Assembly (NCBI GenBank): GCA_045647865.1
Contig: JAZRMW010000007.1
Coordinates: 21,614-85,613, forward strand
Length of the DNA: 64,000 nucleotides
Origin: Phocaeicola_A sp045647865
Lineage (GTDB): Bacteria > Bacteroidota > Bacteroidia > Bacteroidales > Bacteroidaceae
Direction: 5' to 3'
Part shown: positions 35,169-42,802 of the stretch, one piece after another
Layout: each line of letters starts with the position of its first letter
How positions within the stretch are numbered: position 1 is the first letter of the stretch
Position numbers and translations under genes: made by a program
The notes under the pieces: generated by a model
The model's database searches: none
What the model saw: the letters and a program-made list of their open reading frames with translations, nothing else
Told to the model about the DNA's origin: nothing

Positions 35169-35734
35169 TATCTTTTTCTTTCGGGATTTTTCTGAAGAAA
35201 ATCTTTCCATCCCTTATATCCTTTCTCCATGGTCGGACGTCCCATTTGCAAATAGTGGCAATAGGCTACGCCAAGAGCATCGGTAGCATCAAGGAAAGGG
35301 CCAAGGTCTTGATCCTTCATGTGAAGAATGCGTTGGAGCATACCAGCAACCTGCTCCTTACTGGCCGCACCATTCCCCGTAATGGCCATCTTGATTTTCA
35401 AGGGGGCATATTCGGTAATGGGGATATCGCGACTGATGGCCGCGGCCATGGCCACCCCTTGTGCACGACCGAGTTTGAGCATCGATTGCACATTTTTTCC
35501 GAAGAAGGGGGCTTCAATGGCCAGTTCGTCAGGCAGATAGGATTCGATGATGCCAATGACACGCTGGAAGATATGTCCCAACTTCAAATAAGGGTCACTC
35601 ATCTTCCGCAAGTCGATGACCCCAAGCGCCATCACTTCGGGTTTGGTGCCGACAACCTTCAACACGCCATATCCCATCACATTCGTACCGGGGTCGATAC
35701 CAAGGATGATTTTCTCTTTTACGGGTTGTATCAC
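35168..35734 (-). CDS. ruvC: Holliday junction endonuclease RuvC
   Basis: RuvC resolves Holliday junctions in the RuvABC complex during recombination. The 188-residue protein has the acidic catalytic set in IILGIDPGTNVMGYG, LAIEAPFFGKN and LDATDALGVAYCH, and the block KLGRAQGVAMAAAI. Length and motifs are normal. It overlaps the upstream DUF4286 gene by four bases (ATGA) and the downstream ABC gene by one base, so the three form a tightly coupled operon. ruvA and ruvB are not in the window. Confidence 0.96.
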   Translation of the reverse strand: MIQPVKEKIILGIDPGTNVMGYGVLKVVGTKPEVMALGVIDLRKMSDPYLKLGHIFQRVIGIIESYLPDELAIEAPFFGKNVQSMLKLGRAQGVAMAAAISRDIPITEYAPLKIKMAITGNGAASKEQVAGMLQRILHMKDQDLGPFLDATDALGVAYCHYLQMGRPTMEKGYKGWKDFLQKNPERKR

Positions 35735-36036
35735 TCTATAACCTCCATTAAGGTTGAAAATGCCAATACCTTATCTTTGAAAACCTGCATCATATCGGCA
35801 TTCAAAGCCATACCTTGTGCCGTATGCCATTGGTGCAGAGTACGCGTGTCCTCAACCTCCCATTGAAGCGAAAAGCATTCGCTATCCTGCTCCTTATGAC
35901 TAAGGATGCGCGTGAGGCGTGGCGACTTGAGCAAGCCGTTTTCTTCAACTTGTGGCATATATACTTCGTGCAACCAAATGACAAAGTTTCTTGCATCGTC
36001 ATTTTCTACTTGATACGTTGTGTTGTAAATCAGCAT
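35731..36036 (-). CDS. DUF4286 family protein
   Basis: The 101-residue protein begins MLIYNTTYQVENDDARNFVI and ends in VFKDKVLAFSTLMEVIE. It resembles DUF4286, a Bacteroidetes ferredoxin-like-fold (dimeric alpha-beta barrel style) family with no known function. Features include WLHEVYMPQV and the DTRTLHQWHT region. It leads the operon with ruvC and the ABC ATPase, a conserved arrangement in Bacteroidales as far as I recall. No signal peptide. Confidence 0.88.
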   Translation of the reverse strand: MLIYNTTYQVENDDARNFVIWLHEVYMPQVEENGLLKSPRLTRILSHKEQDSECFSLQWEVEDTRTLHQWHTAQGMALNADMMQVFKDKVLAFSTLMEVIE

Positions 36037-36074
36037 AGCTTTAATTCAGTATAATTCAATCTAAAAAAAGTTCA

Positions 36075-36148
36075 GGCACGGATTATACCTTCAAAAACAC
36101 GGCCTTTGCTCTTTCTTTTGTATCCGTGTAATCGGTGTAATCCGTGCC
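36075..36148. repeat. Palindrome of the GTGTAATCC family
   Basis: GGCACGGATTATA (36075-36087) faces GTGTAATCCGTGCC (36135-36148), with an extra word copy GTGTAATCG just before. It shares its word with the palindrome at 13095-13195. Confidence 0.75.
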
Positions 36149-36150
36149 CA

Positions 36151-36192
36151 AATAAAAAGAGAAGTTGTTCCTTTTGATTCCAACTTCTCTTT
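36151..36192 (-). terminator. Terminator of tRNA-Ala
   Basis: On the minus strand AAAGAGAAGTTG pairs with CAACTTCTCTTT (36156-36192) and continues TTTATTTG, 10 bases beyond the tRNA. Confidence 0.85.
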
Positions 36193-36201
36193 GATGTTTT
36201 G

Positions 36202-36275
36202 TGGAGCATACGAGAGTCGAACTCGTTACCTCTTGACTGCCAGACAAGCGCTCTAGCCAAGTGAGCTAATGCCCC
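36202..36275 (-). tRNA. tRNA-Ala (anticodon GGC)
   Basis: The minus-strand cloverleaf has acceptor stem GGGGCAT with ATGCTCC (one G-U), a D arm with AGCTCACTTGGCTAGAGC, and anticodon loop CTGGCAG giving anticodon GGC, which reads GCC/GCU. The innermost pair of the anticodon stem (CTTGT against TCAAG) is a T-T mismatch. The T arm has GTTCGACTC and the discriminator is A. CCA is not encoded. The G3-U70 pair in the acceptor stem is the alanine identity element, which strengthens the assignment. Confidence 0.93.
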
Positions 36276-36505
36276 ATTCCTTAATTGCGGTGCAAAGATA
36301 GAGGATTTATTTTAATTGACAAAACATTATGGCAGATATTTTGCAAGTTTTTTTTAGAATCACTTTGTGAAGCATTTTTTTTAGAGACTACCTGAGCGTT
36401 ATTTTTCTCCAGTGAGGAAAAAAGTTTTTCCCAACCTGCCAAAAAAAAGCAGCCTCTTTATCCATTTCTTTTATACAAGATGGAAATCATCTCATTTCTT
36501 TGTTG

Positions 36506-36513
36506 TAACTTTG
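36506..36513 (+). promoter_or_regulatory. Promoter -7 box for the FAD oxidoreductase
   Basis: TAACTTTG lies 44 bases before the ATG at 36558 and downstream of the longer in-frame start at 36480, which decides the start. Confidence 0.65.
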
Positions 36514-36557
36514 CAAATTGGAAATCTTATCCGACTTTTTTATACTTATCAGAGAGA

Positions 36558-38144
36558 ATGATTCAGGAATACCAACTTCGCCTGCTTCCGCAACAAGCGG
36601 CAAACGAACAGGCCATCATGCAATACATTGCCCGTGAGAAGGGACTGGACGCACGCACCATCAAAGGTGTGAGAGTGTTGAAGCGCGGCATTGATGCCCG
36701 CCAACGCACGATTTATGTGAACGTAAGCGTAAGGGTCTTCATCAACGAAATGCCTCCAAAGGATGAATTCACGCGTATTGATTATCCCAACGTAGAGGGA
36801 CGGCCTCAAGTCGTTGTCGTCGGAGCAGGCCCCGGCGGATTGTTTGCCGCACTCCGTCTGATAGAATTGGGCCTCCGCCCTGTAGTCGTGGAGCGGGGAA
36901 AGGACGTACACACCCGACGGACCGACATTGCCCGTATCTCGCGCGAACACAAGGTGGATGCCGAGTCGAACTATAGTTTTGGTGAAGGTGGGGCAGGAGC
37001 CTACTCCGACGGCAAGCTCTTCACCCGTAGCAAGAAGCGCGGAAATGTCGATAAGATTCTGAATGTCTTCTGCCAACATGGGGCAAGCACCTCCATCCTG
37101 TCTGACGTACATCCACACATAGGCACGGACAAACTTCCGAAGGTAATCGAAAACATGCGCAACACCATCATCCGATGCGGAGGCGAGGTGCACTTCGAAA
37201 CCCGCATGGATGCACTCATCATCGGACAGGACGAGGTTAAGGGCATCATCACCCACCCCGGACGCGAGTTCATGGGCCCCGTCATCTTGGCCACGGGACA
37301 TTCGGCCCGCGATGTCTTCCGTTGGTTACACGCCCATGGGGTGACCCTCGAAGCCAAAGGGCTGGCCGTGGGTGTACGTCTGGAGCACGAAGCGCACCTC
37401 ATCGACCAAATCCGCTATCATAACAAGAACGGACGTGGCAAATACCTCCCCGCGGCCGAATATAGTTTTGTGGCTCAAGCGGGCGGTAGGGGAGTATATA
37501 GCTTCTGCATGTGCCCCGGTGGATTTGTAGTGCCTGCCGCTACAGGCCCCGAACAGGTGGTGGTCAACGGCATGTCGCCCAGCAATCGTGGCGGACGCTG
37601 GAGCAATTCGGGCATGGTGGTCGAGATTCATCCCGAGGACGTGGTTCGGGAAAACCTGCTCCCCGAAGGTGCTCCTACGGATGACGCCTTAGTGATGATG
37701 TATTTCCAAGAAAAGATGGAGCGCGAATGTTGGTTGGCCGGAGGCATGAAGCAGACGGCACCCGCCCAACGAATGGTGGACTTTACGCGTCGCAAACTGA
37801 GCTACGAGCTTCCTGCCACATCCTATTCCCCTGGGGTTGTCTCTTCGCCCCTACACTTCTGGATGCCCAAGTTCATCACCGAACGTCTGGCGCAAGGCTT
37901 CACGCAATTCGACCGTATCTCCCGTGGATTCCTCACGAACGATGCACTGATGATAGGTGTAGAGACACGAACATCTTCCCCCGTACGCATCCTCCGCGAT
38001 CGCGAAACCCTGCAACACGTGAAAATCAGGGGGCTTTTCCCCTGTGGCGAGGGAGCAGGCTATGCCGGTGGCATCGTCTCGGCCGGCATGGACGGTGAGC
38101 GTTGTGCCGAAGCGGTTGCACTCCTTTTAAAAAGCTACGAGTGA
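36558..38144 (+). CDS. Uncharacterised FAD-dependent oxidoreductase
   Basis: The 528-residue cytoplasmic protein has an N-terminal RNA-binding-like domain (about 1-75; ends FINEMPPKDEFTRIDYP). The dinucleotide-binding loop is VVVVGAGPGGLFAALRLIEL, with VVERGKDV after it. Later come VILATGHSARDVF, FCMCPGGFVVPAA and the C-terminal FAD loop GLFPCGEGAGYAGGI. It fits the COG2509 group of predicted FAD dehydrogenases (length about 520), whose substrate is not known. Its stop codon lies inside the stem of the palindrome at 38132-38172, which it shares with the converging helicase gene. Confidence 0.88.
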   Translation: MIQEYQLRLLPQQAANEQAIMQYIAREKGLDARTIKGVRVLKRGIDARQRTIYVNVSVRVFINEMPPKDEFTRIDYPNVEGRPQVVVVGAGPGGLFAALRLIELGLRPVVVERGKDVHTRRTDIARISREHKVDAESNYSFGEGGAGAYSDGKLFTRSKKRGNVDKILNVFCQHGASTSILSDVHPHIGTDKLPKVIENMRNTIIRCGGEVHFETRMDALIIGQDEVKGIITHPGREFMGPVILATGHSARDVFRWLHAHGVTLEAKGLAVGVRLEHEAHLIDQIRYHNKNGRGKYLPAAEYSFVAQAGGRGVYSFCMCPGGFVVPAATGPEQVVVNGMSPSNRGGRWSNSGMVVEIHPEDVVRENLLPEGAPTDDALVMMYFQEKMERECWLAGGMKQTAPAQRMVDFTRRKLSYELPATSYSPGVVSSPLHFWMPKFITERLAQGFTQFDRISRGFLTNDALMIGVETRTSSPVRILRDRETLQHVKIRGLFPCGEGAGYAGGIVSAGMDGERCAEAVALLLKSYE

Positions 38145-38172
38145 ATCAGCCATGGCTCATCACTCGTAGCTT
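38132..38172. terminator. Palindrome overlapping a stop codon, word AGCTACG
   Basis: AAGCTACGAGTGA (38132-38144) and TCACTCGTAGCTT (38160-38172) form a perfect 13-bp stem. The left arm contains the last codons and TGA of the oxidoreductase. Convergent helicase transcripts end 5 bases away. It belongs to the same word family as 5611 and 21773. A bidirectional 3'-end hairpin is the simplest reading. Confidence 0.75.
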
Positions 38173-38176
38173 GTAG

Positions 38177-39466
38177 CTATGCGTCTGCCTTATCAGCATT
38201 CACAGGTTTCTTCCCACCCTTAGAGCGACGGTTGTTCCTGTTCTTTCCACCTCGTTTTTTACCCTTTGACTTACCACCCCGGCCACGGAAACCGCGCCCG
38301 CGGTCCTTCTTCTGAGGCTTATATTCGGGAGCTTCACCCAGTGCTTCGGGTACAGGAAGTTTTTCAACCTCCTTCTCGATGAACTCTTCGATAGAGTGGA
38401 AACGTGTCTGGTCCTTCGGTCCGACGAACGTAACGGCACGTCCCTCATTGCCAGCACGGGCGGTACGTCCGATCCGGTGCACATAGTCTTCGGCATCGTG
38501 GGGCACATCAAAGTTGATGACAAGGGTGATGTCATCGATATCTATACCGCGCGATACAATATCGGTGGCAACGAGAATGTCAATGCGATTGTTCTTGAAC
38601 TCGTGCATCACCGCATCACGCTGAGGTTGGTCAAGGTCGCTATGCATTTCACCGACATTGAGTTTCATTCGCATGAGTGCCTGGGTGACCTCCTTCACCT
38701 TCAGTTTTGAGGAGGCGAAAATGATGACACGCTTGGCAGGCTCGGCGGCAAACATGTGTTGGATGATACCCAGCTTCTGAGGTTCAGTGCAAACGTAGGC
38801 AGCTTGCTGGATTTTATCAGCCGGTTTGCTGACGGCAAGTTTCACTTCAACGGGATTCTTGAGAATGGTGCGGGCCAACTGGCGAATCTTCTCGGGCATG
38901 GTGGCACTGAACATAATGGTTTGCCTTGTTTCAGGAAGAAGTTTGGCAATCTGCATAATGTCATCGGAGAAACCCATATCGAGCATACGGTCGGCCTCGT
39001 CGAGAATAAAGAAACTGACACGCGACAGGTCAACGTATCCCATATTGATATGAGCTAACAAACGTCCGGGAGTAGCAATGACCACATCGGCTCCAAGGGT
39101 AAGCCCCTTCTGCTCTTGAGCAAAACGGATACCGTCATTCCCTCCATAAATGGCCACGCTACTGCTATTTGTAAAATAACTGAAGGCTTCCATCTGCTGG
39201 TCGATCTGCTGAGCCAGTTCGCGAGTGGGAGACATGATGATGCAATTGATGGCATCATGAGGATAACCTCCCTTGCTGAGTTGGTTAAGCACAGGAAGGA
39301 GGAAAGCTGCGGTCTTCCCGGTGCCTGTCTGTGCCACACCAATGAGGTCGTGGCCTTCGAGCAGGGGAGGGATAGTATGTTCTTGTACTGGCGTGCACTC
39401 TTCAAAATTCATTGCATCGAGCGCATCAAGTATGCAATCTTCTAAATCAAGTTCGTCAAAATACAT
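38177..39466 (-). CDS. DEAD-box ATP-dependent RNA helicase
   Basis: The start MYFDELDLEDCILDALDAMN (39466) is chosen because the family begins just before the Q motif. The 429-residue protein has all motifs: AQTGTGKTAAF (I), PTRELAQQ (Ia), DEADRMLDMGF (II), SATMP (III), FASS (IV), IVSRGIDIDD (V) and HRIGRTARAGN (VI). A C-terminal tail of about 60 residues is rich in Arg, Gly and Lys (RGRGFRGRGGKSKGKKRGGK), typical of RhlE-like helicases that remodel ribosomal or mRNA structures. serB is upstream on the same strand, 44 bases away. Confidence 0.94.
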   Translation of the reverse strand: MYFDELDLEDCILDALDAMNFEECTPVQEHTIPPLLEGHDLIGVAQTGTGKTAAFLLPVLNQLSKGGYPHDAINCIIMSPTRELAQQIDQQMEAFSYFTNSSSVAIYGGNDGIRFAQEQKGLTLGADVVIATPGRLLAHINMGYVDLSRVSFFILDEADRMLDMGFSDDIMQIAKLLPETRQTIMFSATMPEKIRQLARTILKNPVEVKLAVSKPADKIQQAAYVCTEPQKLGIIQHMFAAEPAKRVIIFASSKLKVKEVTQALMRMKLNVGEMHSDLDQPQRDAVMHEFKNNRIDILVATDIVSRGIDIDDITLVINFDVPHDAEDYVHRIGRTARAGNEGRAVTFVGPKDQTRFHSIEEFIEKEVEKLPVPEALGEAPEYKPQKKDRGRGFRGRGGKSKGKKRGGKNRNNRRSKGGKKPVNADKADA

Positions 39467-39510
39467 TCTAACAATTATGAATGGTGAATGATGAGTTATG
39501 AATGATGTCG

Positions 39511-40737
39511 TCACACATCAAGATAAGAATCCTTGAATCCGAGGAAATAAAGGACACCGTCAAGCCCGATAGTATTGATACTCTGGCGGGCATTAGCCAC
39601 AACCTTGGGCTTGGCATGGAAAGCAATACCCAGTCCTGCGAGAGAAAGCATAGGAAGGTCATTGGCTCCATCGCCCACGGCTATCGTCTGGGCAATATCC
39701 ACTTTCTCCACTTGGGCAATCAGGCGGAGGAGTTCTGCTTTGCGTTTTCCGTCCACCACATCGCCAATATAGCGGCCGGTGAGTTTTCCGTCTTCATCGA
39801 CTTCCAGTTCGTTGGCATAAACGTAGTCAATGCCATATTTGTCCTTCAGATAATTTCCGAAATAGGTGAATCCTCCGGAAAGGATTGCAATCTTATAACC
39901 ATAGCGTTTGAGCACGTACATAAGACGATCAACTCCTTCGGTAATGGGAAGATTCTCGGCTATTTCGCGCATGACGCTGACATCCAATCCCTTGAGAAGC
40001 GCAACACGACGGGTAAAGCTTTCGATAAAATCAATCTCGCCCCGCATGGCACTCTCGGTAATCGCACGCACTTCGGCACCGACACCTGCACGGTCTGCCA
40101 ACTCGTCGATAACCTCCGTTTCAATCAGCGTCGAATCCATATCAAAGCAAATGAGGCGACGCATGCGACGGTACATGTTATCCTGCTGAAGAGAAAAATC
40201 CATCTCCAACTCCTTGGAAAGTTTCATCAGTTGGCGTTGCATATCCTCCTTATCGCGCGGAGTACCACGCACACTGAACTCAATACAAGCACGGACATTC
40301 GACTTCTGTTCATCCAAAGGAATACGGCCTGTAAGACGCTTGATTGCATCAATGTTCAACCCCTGTTCGGCAATGATACCCGATACAGCGGCAATCTGTC
40401 TGGCAGAAAGCTTACGTCCGAGCAACGTAAGGATATAGCGGTGTTTACCCTGCATACTTACCCAATTCTCATACTCTTCGACAGATATAGGATAAAATCG
40501 GATATCAACTCCCAACTCAGAAGCATTGAACAACAATTCTTTCATAATAAAACCCGAATCGCGTTCTTCCGCCTTGAAAAGGATTCCTAAAGAGAGGGTA
40601 CTATGAATATCAGCTTGTCCGATATCAAGAATAGTAGCATCGTACTTGGATAAAACATTCGTAAAAGAAGCCGTTAATCCTGGACGGTCGAGACCTGTTA
40701 TACGAATAAGGATAAGTTCGGTATCTTCACTCTTCAT
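39511..40737 (-). CDS. serB: Phosphoserine phosphatase with N-terminal ACT domains
   Basis: SerB hydrolyses O-phosphoserine to serine, the last step of serine synthesis. The start at 40737 (MKSEDTELILIRITG) has AAAAAGGAATT just upstream; ATGs at 40764 and 40812 are possible. The 409-residue protein has regulatory ACT-like domains (about 5-175; GLDRPGLTASFTNVL, LLGRKLSARQIAAVSGIIAE). The HAD phosphatase follows (Asp199 and Asp201 in CFDMDSTLIE, SGGFTYFG, and GDGANDLPMLSLAGLGIAF). Bacteroidales SerB proteins usually have this long form. Serine is also the substrate of Spt encoded at 48.6 kb. Confidence 0.95.
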   Translation of the reverse strand: MKSEDTELILIRITGLDRPGLTASFTNVLSKYDATILDIGQADIHSTLSLGILFKAEERDSGFIMKELLFNASELGVDIRFYPISVEEYENWVSMQGKHRYILTLLGRKLSARQIAAVSGIIAEQGLNIDAIKRLTGRIPLDEQKSNVRACIEFSVRGTPRDKEDMQRQLMKLSKELEMDFSLQQDNMYRRMRRLICFDMDSTLIETEVIDELADRAGVGAEVRAITESAMRGEIDFIESFTRRVALLKGLDVSVMREIAENLPITEGVDRLMYVLKRYGYKIAILSGGFTYFGNYLKDKYGIDYVYANELEVDEDGKLTGRYIGDVVDGKRKAELLRLIAQVEKVDIAQTIAVGDGANDLPMLSLAGLGIAFHAKPKVVANARQSINTIGLDGVLYFLGFKDSYLDV

Positions 40738-40792
40738 TTCTACAATTCCTTTTTTAATATTCATTCTTAAACTATGTAAGACTCCTTTTTTA

Positions 40793-40860
40793 TTCAAGTT
40801 TCGCAAGCTCAACTTTTTGGAGTTAAAGGATAAGTTTCGACTTGCGAAAGTTGAGTTTTT
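40793..40860. repeat. Word-type palindrome upstream of serB
   Basis: The sequence TTCGCAAGCTCAACTTTTT (from 40799) faces CTTGCGAAAGTTGAGTTTTT (to 40860): TTTCGCAAG, CTCAACTTT and their reverse complements recur on both sides of a 20-base loop. It lies in the divergent region between serB and the redoxin gene, so it is not a simple 3' terminator. Confidence 0.6.
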
Positions 40861-40984
40861 TATTTATCTGCAAAATTAGTGAATAAAGATAGAAAAATAG
40901 GTGTCAAGTGCCAAAAAATGGCCAAAAACATGTTGTAAAACATAAAAATCCGCATTTTTTCATGGTCAGTTGCTTAGAAAACCG

Positions 40985-40992
40985 TACCTTTG
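40985..40992 (+). promoter_or_regulatory. Promoter -7 box for the redoxin gene, with a 100-base leader
   Basis: TACCTTTG puts the transcript start near 41000, about 100 bases before the ATG at 41099. Within this leader an open frame without a standard start reads EGDTDLLEDIQAKTVLLQA and ends NQNKIT, with its TGA overlapping the redoxin ATG (ATGA). A ribosome-binding-like GAAGGAG occurs at about 41008. It may be a short translated leader using an unusual start; this is uncertain. Confidence 0.45.
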
Positions 40993-41098
40993 CAGCGGAT
41001 TTAATAGAAGGAGATACGGACCTTCTTGAAGATATCCAAGCAAAAACGGTTCTTCTGCAAGCGGCAGATGACCATAGTATGAACCAAAATAAGATTAC

Positions 41099-41608
41099 AT
41101 GAGACATGTAAAGTGGAGTTTTGTTGTCCTTTTCATTTCTTTGGTATCCTTTGTGGACAAGGACAACATCTTCAGCGGACACGATGTGGGAGACAAAGCT
41201 CCCCAATTCACATTGCCCGCAACAAAAGAGGGAGAGCAGCCCCTCAGCCTTAGAACATTGAAAGGCAACTATGTGCTGCTGAGTTTTTGGGCAAGCTATG
41301 ATGCAAATTCACGCATGCAAAACGTATTACTGAGTAATGCTGTAGCACAAATGCCCGAAGAAGTAAAGATGGTTTCAGTGTCGTTTGACCAACACCAATC
41401 GGTATTCAATGAAACCATTAAAAAAGACAAGATTGAACCTGCGTTCAGTTTCGTAGAGCTGGCGGGAGAGAAATCACCTCTATACAAGCAATTCCGCTTG
41501 AAAAGAGGATTTAAGAACTACCTGCTGAATCCCCAAGGCATAATCATAGCCAAGGATGTAAAAGCCGAAGAAATTGCCGCATACGTAAAAAAAGAGGCTG
41601 AGAGTTGA
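41099..41608 (+). CDS. Thioredoxin-fold protein lacking catalytic cysteines
   Basis: The 169-residue protein has an N-terminal hydrophobic segment (VKWSFVVLFISLVSFV) that should be a membrane anchor or signal. An AhpC/TSA-TlpA-like domain follows: GDKAPQFTLPATKEGEQPLSLRT laid out as in that family, then YVLLSFWASYDANSRMQN. The active-site CxxC of TlpA/ResA relatives (FWASWCxPC) is replaced by YDANS, and there is no cysteine in the whole protein, so it cannot do thiol chemistry. It may be a structural or chaperone-like redoxin. A terminator overlaps its stop codon. Confidence 0.8.
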   Translation: MRHVKWSFVVLFISLVSFVDKDNIFSGHDVGDKAPQFTLPATKEGEQPLSLRTLKGNYVLLSFWASYDANSRMQNVLLSNAVAQMPEEVKMVSVSFDQHQSVFNETIKKDKIEPAFSFVELAGEKSPLYKQFRLKRGFKNYLLNPQGIIIAKDVKAEEIAAYVKKEAES

Positions 41609-41632
41609 TTCAACACTTTCAGCCTTTTTTTA
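41595..41632 (+). terminator. Terminator overlapping the redoxin stop
   Basis: AGGCTGA (41595-41601) and TCAGCCT (41619-41625), with an inner GTTG/CAAC pair, are followed by TTTTTTTATTG. The left arm lies inside the coding sequence. Confidence 0.8.
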
Positions 41633-41675
41633 TTGATTAAATAAATCCTACACGCCCAATCTCAATATTCATCTT

Positions 41676-42776
41676 CTATTTGGGAGCCTTTATATAAAGA
41701 TAAACGGCAATGATAGCATAAAGTATATTAGGAATCCACACTGCTACTATTGGTGGTGTATTGCCATTGATAGCAAATGTTGCAGAAACCGTTTGAAATA
41801 AGATATAAGACGCACTCAAGCCAAGACCAACACCAAGATTTAGGCCCATACCTCCTTTTGTCTTCTTGCACGAGAGAGTAAGACCAATAGTCGTAAGGAT
41901 AAAAGCGGCAAAGGCCATGGCTATACGCTTGTGGTATTCAATCTCGAACTCTTTGACATTGGCAATACCACGCGCTTTCTGCTTAGCTATATATGCGCTC
42001 AATTCAGGACTTGTCATGGTCTCCTGCTGATTTTTCATTATCAGGAAGTCTGCAGGCTCCATGGCAATAATGGTATCCATAGACTTTCCACTTGTGATTA
42101 CCTCTCGTTGACCTTCCAGGTTACGAATCATGTAATCCTTCAATTTCCATTTATTTATAGCTCCACCAATGGTGTCGTATGTAATAGAACGCGCAGTGAG
42201 ATGGGATACAAGTTTTTTGTCCTCAAATTTGTCAAGCGAGAAGCGATAACCGGTCTTATTGAAATCCTCATACCGTTCTATATAAGCAATCACATTGGGT
42301 TCCACGGCCATCTGTACATTGCGGGCATAATCCACTTTCTTTTTCTTTCGGTATTGATCTTCGAACTCCAACCGTTCAAGACTTCCGCGCGGGATCACAT
42401 AAGAACTCAATCCATAGGACATGATGGCTATGACCGCCGCAGAGATCATATATGGACGCATCAATCTTTTAAGACTCATGCCACACGAAAACATGGCTAT
42501 TATCTCGGAATTCTCTGCCAATTTAGAAGTAAAGAAGATTACTGCTATGAAGACGAACAATGCACTGAACAGGTTGGCAAAGTAGGGTACAAAATTGAAG
42601 TAATAGTCCGTAATGACGGCCATCACCGGAGCATTGTGCTCTACGAAGTTGTCAATATTTTCGTTGAGGTCAAACACTACAGCAATACTCAATATCAATG
42701 CGATAGAGAAGAAGTAAGTTCCCAAGAACTTGCCAATGATGTAGCGGTCGAGCCGTGTAAGGAATTTCATTCTCAA
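41676..42776 (-). CDS. lptG: LptF/LptG-family permease (YjgP/YjgQ)
   Basis: This is a membrane subunit of the LptB2FG transporter, which extracts lipopolysaccharide from the inner membrane. The 366-residue protein has six predicted helices in two groups of three (about residues 12-115 and 270-362) around a periplasmic beta-jelly-roll. Typical stretches are LDRYIIGKFLGTYFFSIAL, VVFDLNENIDNFVEHN and YHKRIAMAFAAFILTTIGL. Distinguishing LptF from LptG is not secure. It is last in the lon-tgt-lptG run, 26 bases after tgt, a pairing that is common in Bacteroidetes. Confidence 0.9.
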   Translation of the reverse strand: MRMKFLTRLDRYIIGKFLGTYFFSIALILSIAVVFDLNENIDNFVEHNAPVMAVITDYYFNFVPYFANLFSALFVFIAVIFFTSKLAENSEIIAMFSCGMSLKRLMRPYMISAAVIAIMSYGLSSYVIPRGSLERLEFEDQYRKKKKVDYARNVQMAVEPNVIAYIERYEDFNKTGYRFSLDKFEDKKLVSHLTARSITYDTIGGAINKWKLKDYMIRNLEGQREVITSGKSMDTIIAMEPADFLIMKNQQETMTSPELSAYIAKQKARGIANVKEFEIEYHKRIAMAFAAFILTTIGLTLSCKKTKGGMGLNLGVGLGLSASYILFQTVSATFAINGNTPPIVAVWIPNILYAIIAVYLYIKAPK

Positions 42777-42802
42777 CTTTCTTTTTTTTAATTCTTAATT
42801 CA

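Noticed and set aside
39502..40590. 362-codon plus-strand frame opposite serB
   Set aside because: serB motifs on the minus strand are complete; the plus frame shows no domain.
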